Source: Ceratobasidium sp. AG-K
Taxonomy: Eukaryota; Basidiomycota; Agaricomycetes; Cantharellales; Ceratobasidiaceae
DNA length: 64,000 bases
Direction of reading: 5' to 3'
Assembly (NCBI GenBank): GCA_037039685.1
Contig: JAWNGF010000003.1
Span: 682,001 to 746,000 of the forward strand
Position numbers and translations under genes: made by a program. This document shows, one piece after another, positions 1 through 10,206 of this stretch. How positions within the stretch are numbered: the first letter of the stretch is position 1; every line of letters starts with the position of its first letter. The notes below the pieces were generated by a model that searched no databases, was not told where the DNA came from, and saw nothing but the letters and a program-made list of their open reading frames with translations.

Positions 1-1813
1 TCAGGTTTGAACTTTCCTGGCTCTTCGAATCGTTTGGGATTCATATGGATGGCCAACGAGTTGCAGAGGACTCGAGCAATATTAGTCAGCCTTGCTGCGG
101 GGTAGGCCTATCTAAATACCTATTGAATCTTTCGGCAGGAAGTACTCTCCATAATAGTCGTCTGTAGATCGATCAATACCGAAGGCCCAAAAACCTATTG
201 ATATACGTACCCCTCTCTAATCTATGTGGAATTGCCACCGGCACCGGAGGTCTCCACCGCAAGGTTTCCTTAATGACTACTCGTAACTGTTGGCTTTAGC
301 TCTCCCAAGGGCCAATGAATTTACCGACCAGCTCGCACGAAAGGAAGGGCCCCTTGGTCGCGCCATGTAGGGAGGGTTTCTTGGTCGTACGCGCTGTCAA
401 TTTCTGTCCTGGCGCGGGTTTGGGCCTCGGGATCGTGTATGAGGCTAAGCAGTGGGTTGAATGTAACTCGATGAAAATCATCGCGAAAGGCTACTCACGC
501 CAATATACAAGTCATTACAACCGCAGCAACCTATCATAATCTTTTGAGGTGCATATTCTTGCCATCTCGTCTGAGCTTACAATATCTGATCCTCCCTCGA
601 GAATGATCCCACAGATATATGCTTGGTGGTGACGTGATATTCCCGTATGCTCCTCGCCTATCAAGAGCTTATACGCAAGGGTCTCCGTGTTCAGCCCTTT
701 GACTCCACGCTGCTGACCAACGCCTAGCAGACCTGATACTTTATGAGCAGAAATGCAGTTGACCCTGGTCAGGGTGAGAACCTACCACAATAAAGACTAT
801 CCATCATTTGACCTAGCTTTCGGGCTTTAGCTCTCCAAGGGAATAGAAACTCCGGGAGTCCACTAGTACGCAGGTTAAAAGGTGCATATGATGGCGAATT
901 GGTAGCCTACTTGAGGGAAGGGAACCCGGGCAAACCAGGCATTATGACCGAGCTACCATACCTCAAGATATCCTCGACGTGCACTGCGGGATCTTCGATT
1001 GTCTCACATCGAACGCCGTAAGCTGGACAAACAAAAAAACATATTAAAAGTGCACGCTTAACAACCGAACAATATACTTAGACAGGTTACTACACTCGTG
1101 GTATACCTCATCACATACGCAGCAAGGTTCTCAGGATTTTGTGAACACTCGTGCAGGAGCTGCACACCCTCTGCTTCCTGTATGGCGAACCGCTCGGGCC
1201 TTTTCATTAAATTGGCCGCCAAATGCTGCACTATCTGTTTTCGACCTATACGCCATTTATCTGTATCTGTCTGGAACCTGTAGTTGATTCAATTTTCGTT
1301 GAGTTGGCCGGAGAGGATTTTTGAGAAACGTACAGTTGGTTCTCGTCCTTAGTCGCAATTGAGAGAAGAGCATTATGCGGCCGATTGGAATAAATTGCCC
1401 CACGCTTATCGAGCAACTCATGCACGAGCGTACCATCTCCTGCTAGGCTAATCGTTGTCGTGTTTCCCATTTTGAAAGAAATTATGTCGCCATACTTCGC
1501 GTGCAGAGCACTTAACCTAACAAACTCGAGCGTGTGACGCGGCTTAATCAGTGTATCAAGCTAACGACTTACTCTGATTTGAGGTTGAATATATTGCCAA
1601 CTATAGGGTATGTTCGAGGGCCTGTTAGAGAAACGTTAGAATGGTCACCTGATGTTGGTAATTTGACTTACCCGGAGGCATATTTCGCTTTCGCATACCT
1701 GGCAGCTGATCCCAAACATAGCGAAGTACTACTACGACCGCTAGTGTGGAAACAAACAGTGAGGCTCTCGACTTGGCCAGCGGACTTAGATCTGCCTGGA
1801 TTGCCTGTAACAT
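1..1813 (-). CDS. Cytochrome P450 monooxygenase, C-terminal part beyond the left edge
   Basis: Haem-thiolate monooxygenase, probably ER-anchored by an N-terminal membrane segment (about residues 12-30) followed by a basic stretch and the proline hinge MPPGPRTYPIVGN. Reading the minus strand across about eleven introns gives one continuous P450 frame. Landmarks in order are LLDKRGAIYSNRP, the helix C motif WRIGRKQ (about 1215-1250), an I-helix ILEGGSDI, the K-helix ExxR in VIKETLRWRPP (about 240-265), and FLPKDSI then HMNPKRFEEPGKFKP at the very edge. The haem-binding Cys lies outside the window. The start was placed at the Met at 1813; an in-frame Met at 1852 is also possible. No frame break is needed, so the gene looks functional. 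The I-helix lacks the usual Thr after Asp. The substrate cannot be told. Fungal P450s of this type are often grouped with O-methylsterigmatocystin-oxidoreductase-like enzymes. Confidence 0.85.
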
Positions 1814-1852
1814 GACTTGAAGGTTCAATCTGGGAACCCGCGACCGGAGCAA

Positions 1853-2843
1853 GTCTCTCTAGGTGTAAAGTCGCCTGCGTAACCACCTATCTAGGTCAAT
1901 CACGATGCGCCCAAGAGGGGGAAACAGCTTCAAGGGCAGGGCTTGGTCGAATGGCAAAAGTGAGATGATTGTCACACGGTCAGGGATCTAATTCAGAATG
2001 ATTGGCGCAACTACAGCTTCTTTGACACGAGGCTGGTCAGAACGTTTACCATGTACGATACAATATTATATGGAAAGAAAACTGTGAACGAAATTTCGCA
2101 CAAAGATAACAAGTCGTTTAATCATCTAACTTTAACAATTTTTGTAAATATCACCCTGAGACCTGGCCGGCCCCAGCCTGGTTCTGCGACGGTCAGTCAA
2201 CAAAAGACGCCGAGACATGTCAGACGCCTCCAACAGGATTCCGAAGACTGAAGACTATCGGCAACACGTCCTGACTGACGCTCCGACTGAAGGGAATTTG
2301 ATTTGGAAAGCGAGCCGCGCGTGTGCATGCAACTTGAATCCTCTGCGACCTCCTGCGTCTACCGTAGATTGGCTTCTCACACGTGGTTGAGATATGACAA
2401 GAGCGAATCGAACTAGTTAAATTGAGAAAAATATATATCAGCTTGCCATGCGTGGTTTTCTTAAGGCCAATATCGGTGCGCGAGTGGCTCATCCATTATC
2501 ATGGAGACTTACAAATATCGATGGATTACCGTATACATAGCTATATCCGTAGCTAACGGGAAGCCCTCAACGCTCCGGGACCAGTAATTGTTTCCTTTTT
2601 ATTCCCTTGCAACGCTCAATTCATGTCATGTCGCTGGGTAATGGTACATTCGAGAGTGTAAACATGTGCCTAGTGAGATGATATATCGGAGCCACGAATT
2701 AGCTTTTTTCCTTTTGGCTCCTATAGCCTCTTTTCTTCCATAGATGCTACGAAAAAATCGAAATTACGTTCGGTCAATCTCGCCAGCTGTCTCCGGTGCG
2801 ATCCCACTAACTATAATATCGGGAATTCCGCTTTTACTGCAAC
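1853..2843. other. Gene-free stretch upstream of the P450
   Basis: No convincing coding region was found on either strand. It should contain the P450 promoter next to 1853. Short open frames around 2050-2490 have no recognisable domain. The part next to 2843 may be leader sequence of the retroelement whose LTR follows. Confidence 0.4.
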
Positions 2844-3068
2844 TGTTTATAATTATGGGAACGTATGTAAAGAGGTAAAAGAAATAGAATAAAAGAGAGG
2901 CTATATATACAAGAAAGAGAAGAGAAGGTGAAGAGAGAACGGCGCGCGGAGCACGGCTTATATACCCTACAGTAAAGCTTCGGGTAGATGCTAGTAAGTA
3001 CTACGCGTTGCTCGATTGCTCTCGCTCGTAGGTACTCTCATAACCTCGTACCACAGGAACTCGTAACA
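2844..3068 (-). mobile_element. Solo or truncated LTR of a retrotransposon
   Basis: A 225-bp block bounded by TGTT...AACA, with the TG/CA ends typical of LTRs. On the minus strand it reads as a promoter-like unit: a TATA box (GGGTATATAAGCC, near 2955-2967), then a C/T-rich tract with CTCTTCACCTTCTCTTCTC, then an A/T-rich tail. The sequence just beyond on the minus strand (about 2760-2843) resembles an untranslated leader, so this may be a truncated element rather than a clean solo LTR. The five bases on either side do not match, so no target-site duplication is visible. No gag or pol frame was found nearby. Confidence 0.5.
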
Positions 3069-4640
3069 GGGTAAACTAGCAAGAATCTGACAATAATATA
3101 CATATTATTATGCTAAAATTGTATCTCTATTTTGGGGCTAATGTCGCCAGGAATTTGCAATATATAAAAAAGCAAACTGTAGAATATGTATTAGGCCCAA
3201 GTGTCTACCAATACCAGGGTAATGGTGATAGTATGCGTGGGCCACACACTGAATACCGTGATAAGGTGCTAGGATGAACCCTAGTAAAAACAACCCGTAT
3301 CGAGCAACAAGAAAAGATTCGTACCGTTACGGCCTCGGTAGTAGCAGATGTCGCCTATAATAGTCGGGCGTTGCCTCCTTGGCCGCATCACGCGTGTCGC
3401 CGGGCAACTTCTTATACAGCTACGTGTACAAGGCGAAATTAGTTAATGAATTGCCTTGCCTTGTGGAGGATGGAGGTTGACTACTTTACCTCGCATAATT
3501 CTCCGCATCGCTGGGGGCGGTGGTTGCAGTTTGTGGCTGTAGTGGTGAAGTCCGAGTGACCAACATCGATGTTGCAACTTTATGCGCACGGAGCATTTCC
3601 TGATACAGGTGTGAATAGTTAGAAAACTTACAAGCACTGCGTGGGCTAGGCGGGCTGAATCCTTGTGATCTAAACAATGAAAACTCATAGTCCAAAGCAC
3701 TGACCGTGACCGCTTTCAGCTATATTTTCACTGAACCTTATCTCCAGGGCTGACCGGGGGGCAAATTAGCTCCACAATCATTTCAAATATACTGTTTTTG
3801 GTAAGGATCCACCCGAACCACGCGCAAAATGCCTGAAGCCTAAGGCAATACGTCACTGAAAGCGGCCATTTTTGGTTCAGTGTTCAGGTCACTAATATTC
3901 AGTCCCTCGGCCCCCAACAGTGAAGTTTGTAGGCCTGTCCTGGTATGAGCTCATATAAGTGAATATCATGTTATTGCAACAATTGGCCATGACTAGTTGA
4001 TAGCGTTCAAGTTCTCTCAAATTACAAAAGGGTCACTGTATAATTGTCTCGTTTGTTTCTCGGCGGTTAGACCTGACCCTTGTGTTCTTGTAGCCAATAT
4101 AACGTATTCGGAGAGATTACATGTCAAATGCGGATTCAATGAGACACAATAAGTTTATTCCCAGGCCGATAACAAACGTAGTATAGCATATACAGACTAT
4201 ATCGCAAATAAATACCTGACTCGAACGATTGCTTGCATCACCCAAACAGATCGCGTATTAGTCCCTGATATCCGGCGATATTACAGTATCCACCTACCAG
4301 TTCCTGTGATACATTCTTTGTATATATATAAATGGTATCTATCTGTTTTAACACCGTTTGCTCTGATACAGATTGATACCACTGGGGAAAAGCTTACATA
4401 TCAATTAATTGCTCATGACGCCTGCAACTAGCGCTTGAAATCCCCGAGTGGTAACGACATGGCAACAACGTAGTTTGACGATATGCGCTCTCTAGCGGTG
4501 ATATAGAAGTCGCGAGAACTTCACCAAACGGGTAAGTTTATATTAATTGAAAAATTGTTTTTCACTTCATTGCTATGGGACAAACTTCACAGTAATCGGT
4601 TGCTTCGCCAAGCGTTGACTCGGTTAGCCGGCGCTCAAGC
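3069..4640. other. A/T-rich gene-free stretch
   Basis: Neither strand shows a frame with a recognisable domain or a credible chain of exons. It is probably degenerate repeat sequence next to the LTR, but no element could be named. Confidence 0.4.
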
Positions 4641-4814
4641 GAATCCCCCGGTTCTCCTTTTGGCTCTTGAACGCCAATTTGCTTGTACATGCTCGCTTAG
4701 ATAAAGGAGCACTCGCGAGCACCAATTGCACAGCCACTCGGGTGCTCCTGAGTGCTCCTTTATCTCAGCAAGCACGTACAAGCAAATTGGCGCTCGCTAG
4801 CACCGGAGGATTTT
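4641..4814. repeat. Foldback element with 52-bp arms
   Basis: An imperfect palindrome. Arm 4672-4723 pairs with 4741-4792 with only about five mismatches and a 17-nt loop. The palindrome resumes further out, with AATCCCCCGGTTCT near 4642 against AGCACCGGAGGATT near 4799. No open frame lies inside. The shape and size suit a foldback or MITE-like non-autonomous DNA element. No clear target-site duplication was seen. Confidence 0.7.
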
Positions 4815-4875
4815 GGTGATGGCCGGTGAAGGTCTATCCACAATCTCAAATCAGCCAGCGCGTCAACAAAAATCT

Positions 4876-5063
4876 GGGATCTCGTATGGTCTCTGGATCA
4901 AGGGACCTTTCTCGTCGAGTTCGTGACAGCTCGTGAGCGCTCACCGGCGGTTACGAGCGGCTACGAGAAAAATGCACGCTTATCTCTTGGACGCTCATGA
5001 GAGTTCACGAGAACTCGGGAGACCAACGAGAAAGGTCCCCGAATCCCGAAGCGTCACGAGCCC
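4876..5063. repeat. Second imperfect foldback repeat
   Basis: GGGACCTTTCTCGT at 4902-4915 is an exact inverted copy of 5026-5039. Inside it, the stretch around 4917-4945 pairs imperfectly with about 4990-5018. Both arms are built from CGAG/CTCG and CTCAC/GTGAG words. It lies about 60 bp from the first foldback, has similar base words and encodes nothing recognisable. The outer limits are approximate. Confidence 0.55.
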
Positions 5064-6004
5064 GACGAGATTGTCGAATTTTTGTAGAGCGATTTGCACA
5101 AGCGAATTGAGTCGAACGCTGGTTGCGAGGCATGTCGCTGGGAAAGGCTTCCGCCATTAGCTCTCCGAAGTTTCTGCTCAGCCTCACTTAAATATCTTCG
5201 TTGTATACCGCGGCTCTAGAGCAAATGATTGTACACGCAGAGTACAATGTGAAGCTCAAGCTCAACTTCCTGCTGCGCTACATACTGCAGTTTTGCACGT
5301 GCATATATTCCTGGGAATGTTTTGAGTCATGAGACCATGCGCTGACGTTGCTATCAGAATTCCGCTTGACTTCAGCCTGGAAGTTAGTCGGTGCAATGAC
5401 GTTGTACACAATGTAATAACACCACTTTGGAATCCTTACCAAATCTGGGTTCGACTCAGTGACCAAATTGTACGCCAAATCCTACCTTCCGGCCTGCACA
5501 TAAACACACATAAGAGGACTCCGACATGCCCAGACATACACGAGAGCGGTATTAGGGCTTCCATGAGCTGGCAGGACTCCGAGCAAGCGCTCGAGTCCGG
5601 CCGAGTATTCCGTGATTGGAAGGTTGCACACGATCGCTGGCGCCAAGGACTTCGCTGAGCCCTGATTCTTCCACGCTTGTTTTTATGCATATGACAACTT
5701 CATGCAGAAGCTCTTATTGCATGGTTCTTTCCCTGTCATACGCTATCGCCGTTGCATATTTCACACGGGTAACACGCGCTCACGCAGTTGGCTTGGGTAC
5801 GCTGAATTCCGAGTGTCCAGGACTTCTGAATTGCGAATTCTACTCTGCTGGCGTCATGCGCAGGCATATCGAAAAGTCCTAGAAGAATCGTTAGAGCGGC
5901 GGGATGAAATGTCCGGCTGACATATAAAGTTACACTCAGAGCCAACTGTGATCTCACCCTCCTCATTTGCCTCGTTGCTCTCATCAAAACGTCTGACGTA
6001 CATT
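5064..6004. other. Intergenic region upstream of the dehydrogenase
   Basis: Open frames on both strands (the longest about 109 codons from 5329) show no domain, signal peptide or exon continuity. The part nearest 6005 should hold the promoter of the FMN dehydrogenase. Confidence 0.4.
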
Positions 6005-7692
6005 ATGCGTTCTATTTCACTATTCGGTGGGCTGTTGGCCATGGCATTCCATGTGTCGCCTATTGCTTCGGTCGTACTGGACACCGAAGGTCTCCCTGAT
6101 TCTGGACTCAACACTTCATCCTGGGTTGCTGGCGTAAAGCCACCGCTGTCGGATATCTTCAACCTGCATGATATGCAACTCGCTGTAAAAAATTACCTTG
6201 GAGTGAGGGAATACGGTATGCTAATCTGTTTTCTGTGTATGCTACGACCTCACGCTTGAATGGCCGATAGCCTACATTCGGACCGGCTCCTTGGATGAAA
6301 TTAGTATGTTCCAGCGATTAGTTAATGATATTATATTACTGATCGGAGATGGATTGGTAGCTTATCACGCGAACCTCGATATTTGGAAACAGGTCAAGTT
6401 GCGACCACACCAGTCGCATGGCCGAAACGTAGCCAACGTTAGCACCGAGTAAGTTCAAGATTCTCCGAAACCCCGCAGGTTAGCACCTGACACTATCGAA
6501 CAGGCAGACCATCCTCGGAACCAAGTTCTCCGTGCCCTTCTTCATCGCTCCAGCTGGCTACTCAAGCTTTACTGACCCCGAGAATGGAGAGCTTAATCTT
6601 GTGAGGGCTGCGGGTAACCAAGGAGCACTATATGTGGTAAATACATTTAGTGCCGGCTGGAAGTTTGTATTACTCAACTTCTTTCTCGAAGCCGAGTATA
6701 TTGTCGAGTAAGACCACTGCGGAGATGGCCGCTGCTAAATTGAGCAACCAGACATTGTTTAGACAGGCAAGTGGATTTGTTGGGACACTCTCGCTGTTCT
6801 ACTCATTGGGATGACGTATCATAGATCTACCCATGGGCAAATAGGTCTCGCCTTATCCAGGATTTCGCCGAGGCCGAACAGTCGGGCTACAAAGCAATCT
6901 TCCTAACATTGGATAACCCTACGGTTCAAGGCATTCGCACTCGTGCACTTCGTGAAGGTGCACCAGATAGTAGGTCAGTTACATCGAAAAGTTTAGTGCT
7001 CGGTTGCTCAAATGAAGATTGTGATATTTTAGTGGAACCTACTCAACTGACCGTAGCGTACGTATTTGGGCGATCTTGCCCATCGCGTCTATATACTGAC
7101 AAGATTCTGGTGGTAAATAGCTTCGTACAGCTGCAGAGCTTCAGAAGCTCACTTCGCTCCCAATTGTTCCAAAAGGGATTATTTCATGGGAGGACGCCAA
7201 ATTGTGCTTGGATCTCGGATTCAAGGCAGTGTATATCAGCAATCACGGTGGCCGCCTAATCGACACAGCGCCTACGGCGGTTGAAATTCTACTCGACATT
7301 CATAAGAATGCGCCCGAAGTTTTCGACATGGAAGTGTATGCCGATGGGGGCGTCCGTCACGGTACCGACGTTGTCAAGCTATTGGCACTTGGTGTGAGGG
7401 CCGTTGGGCTCGGGCGATCGTGAGTTCAAGTAAATCTATTTTACTCACAGCTTAACCTACTATCGTCTTAGTGCCGTGTTCTCAAATGCCTGGGGTGTGG
7501 AGGGCGCCGAGAAGTTCTTCAGCCTCCTTAAACGGGAGCTCACTACCACTCTGCAGCTCTTGGGCGTTAACCAGCTCTCGCAGTTGGATCGTACATACGT
7601 AAGCAGGAAGCCGAAATTTGGAGCAAAATTTAACTCCTGATTATTCTATACCATAGGTTAATACCAAGGCAGTGGAGAACCTGCTATTCTAG
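6005..7692 (+). CDS. FMN-dependent 2-hydroxyacid dehydrogenase (lactate dehydrogenase/glycolate oxidase family)
   Basis: Oxidises an L-2-hydroxyacid such as lactate to the 2-oxoacid using FMN. The spliced frame shows RTGSLDEI, then NLDIWKQVKLRP, FFIAPAGYSSF, YPWANRSRLIQDF, the LTLDNP strand, SLPIVPKGI, the catalytic-His motif SNHGGR (about 7235-7252), and the FMN phosphate loop DGGVRHGTDVVKLLALG followed by VGLGR (about 7345-7420). It ends in NTKAVENLLF. About eight short introns are needed. The start at 6005 gives a hydrophobic N-terminus that looks like a signal peptide or anchor; an in-frame Met at 5948 is possible. There is no cytochrome b5 domain as in yeast cytochrome b2, so the electron acceptor is unknown. 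The exon joining LRTAAELQ to the preceding part (6970-7125) is the least certain. Confidence 0.8.
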
Positions 7693-8299
7693 CTTCGCTG
7701 CGTATTTGCATGCTCGTGATACCAATGGATACCATTTCGAATATTTGTCCCATGTACTTTATTAAAACAAATCAAGCGGGAAACAACTCGTGTGAATTAT
7801 AGTCTGAGACAATTACGCACTCTGTGCTCCTGCTCGCTTGGTCGTTCCCGCGGTTCCGAGTAATCGTCGATCTAAACAGTCGATCGTTGAGTGGCCGTTG
7901 GTAGGGTATTCCCTGCCCTAGGGACTCGTACGCGCCTATCTCCCGGCTAAGAACCGAATTCGCTCTAGAATGGCACCGATATGAATTTGCATATATACAG
8001 GCTTGAGGCAGTGTTTTATTTTCATATCCGGCTGCCAAGTTCACGTATCGGGCATTACTTCCACTATACCATGATTCCGCTGATGGGAATCCATAGGCTC
8101 AGACAAACGTGTGTGGGCCAATACTTTGAGTATGTTATCGTCCACTTGACCGTGGTATCAATCACGAGAAATCAATTAAATATTCCACTACGACGAATTC
8201 AACCAAGAAAAGAGCAAGACCACAATTAAGCACAGAAAAAGCACGGCTAGAAAGAATAGACGATTAGCGATGCACCTTCTCCCAGTTGTCCCTGGAATT
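7693..8299. other. Intergenic, between convergent genes
   Basis: Holds the 3' ends of the dehydrogenase and of the first F-box gene. Short frames here have no recognisable content. Confidence 0.4.
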
Positions 8300-10206
8300 T
8301 ATTGCGTCGTCAAACCAATGCAGAAGTGGACTGTCATAAAGTACATACCTGCTGGACTAATATCACTATAATAGCCAGTAATTTCTCGAATTAACACTGG
8401 GATCATGAGTTTCGACCGCGCATGCACGTACCACGTTCGTCATCCATTAACACGTCGCTAACTAACTCAATATCACTGTCAATTTTGAGTGTTTTTTCCG
8501 TGTATCGCATTTGAGTAGGTAGACTAAATTCACCGAATACTTTCTCCAATGGATCCTTGCAACCAGTAGGTCCCTCGTCTCCTAGAATTCCCATAATATT
8601 GTTCTTTGTCCTTGAATCATAACCGGACCTCGCTACCCATCGAAGTCGCCGTGTGTTAAAATCGAGTAACGAAATCTCGTTTGGAGGGCCGACTGATCCC
8701 GACCGCATGGGAATCGTGCACATTCGATCCCCACACATCATATAATCGTGCTTCATTCCGGAGTCATTGAACTTCATCCAGGAGGTAAAATGTGCCCAAT
8801 TATTCCAGGGTATCAGTGGAGACGCCAGAAAGGGTGTCAGAAAGGTGCCACGGAGAGCTTCGATAATGGATTTGTTACTCTTTAGTTGGCTATACCGTCC
8901 CAGGAATACCTGCGAAGGAACATAGAGTATCCCAGCGGGTTCGACGACTTGGCTAAATCCTGCGCACTGGCATACATGCACTTCGATACCAATTAGCTGG
9001 TCTTCCAAGCCCGATTCGTACAGCTTGGGTAGTTGGTTTGCCTGCGGCACCGAGCGTGAAGGGTAGCATATCCTTATCATTGATCCAGCATAGCTGTTTC
9101 CCAGGTTTGGTAGAGCAAAAGAAGCAATTAGACGTGGGGGCATGGAATGGGAGATGCAAGGGTCAAAGGTGTGAACCTCAAGCGAACCGAAGATATCGTT
9201 CGGAGTCGATCTTCTGCAGTAGAATGATTCTGAAAATCGGGGAAGGAGGAACGTAGTGGAATTGATAAGTGCAAAGGATGCGCGCCAGCCACCAATGGTT
9301 GGGATACGCTACATGGTAAACGACGTTCAGTACATTCCCCGAGTCGACTGTACTGGAACGGAAGAAATGCATCGACATACCGTGACTTCAACACCTCTGT
9401 TCCAGTCCCAGACGACAACCCATGACTCAACTTCTCGGGACCGAGATCGAAATAATATTGCGAGTAGGTGACCGAAGACCTGTATATCAAAGCTCCAATA
9501 TGGAATCACCCCTTCGCCACCATCATCCTGCATGAATCGAGTTATAATCGTCGAAACCAGCGCACTCGAGTGCGGCTTGCCTGTGAAAATGGACCTAACA
9601 TGAATCGTGCAAACTCTAGGTTGAGGGATAGTGGGTAGTTCGATCAAGACCAGTAAATTCTGCGTGGGGGCGACGGTAAAGTCCCTCACGCTCGCCCCGA
9701 GATCACCGATATCCCACTCACGGAACCCGATACCTAGATTATTTGACGGAAGTTGGTGGAATCTCAGTCCCTTAATGACCTCGCTGCTGCTAAATGGCCC
9801 AGTCCCTTGTATGATCTGAATATAGATCCCTTCAACATACTTCGACCGGGGACCGGGTCTGTTGGGGCTGAGAAGATATTTATCAGGTTGCACAGACGTT
9901 GGGTGATCCCAGTGTAGACGATGACTACGTAGCAATTCCAAGGTCTCAGAGGCGCTGATATCTTGTCTTTGGATAGTGGGTGTGGTGTAACCGAGTGAGT
10001 CGAGCACTAAGATGCAAAGCAAACGGGGGGACGTGTTTATCGAACTGTGGAGTGCGCGGCAAACCTAAGCGAGAGGTTATCATTAAGCAGTCAAATCAGC
10101 AACTCCAGTAACCACGGACCTTTTGGCAGCGCCTGATGTCTGCCGGGCACAACAAGGTTAGTACAGCATGCAATATCTCTCTGGGGAGATGGATGAACGC
10201 CGCCAT
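8300..10206 (-). CDS. F-box protein, family copy 1
   Basis: The N-terminal exon (10206 to about 10118) encodes an F-box helix, MAAFIHLPREILHAVLTLL, ending at RRCQK. An intron follows, then VCRALHSSINTSPRL. F-box proteins usually link substrates to an SCF ubiquitin ligase through Skp1. The rest is a family-specific region shared with the copies at 13020-15029 and 29667-31688: a block ending WVVVWDWNRGVEV, a block with SFALPNLGN, IPWNNWAHFTSW and DFNTRRLRWV, and a conserved tail DDER-V. The region may be beta-propeller-like (the VWDW-x-G turn) but no repeat family is certain. The tail is the weakest part: the other copies splice after DDER and end in an acidic segment, whereas here the last exon may read on to the stop at 8300, or the copy may have lost its normal end. 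Confidence 0.65.

Noticed and set aside
2217..2390. 57-codon plus-strand frame beginning MSDASNRIPKTEDYRQHV
   Set aside because: Composition looks protein-like but there is no signal peptide, domain or neighbouring exon; too short to support.
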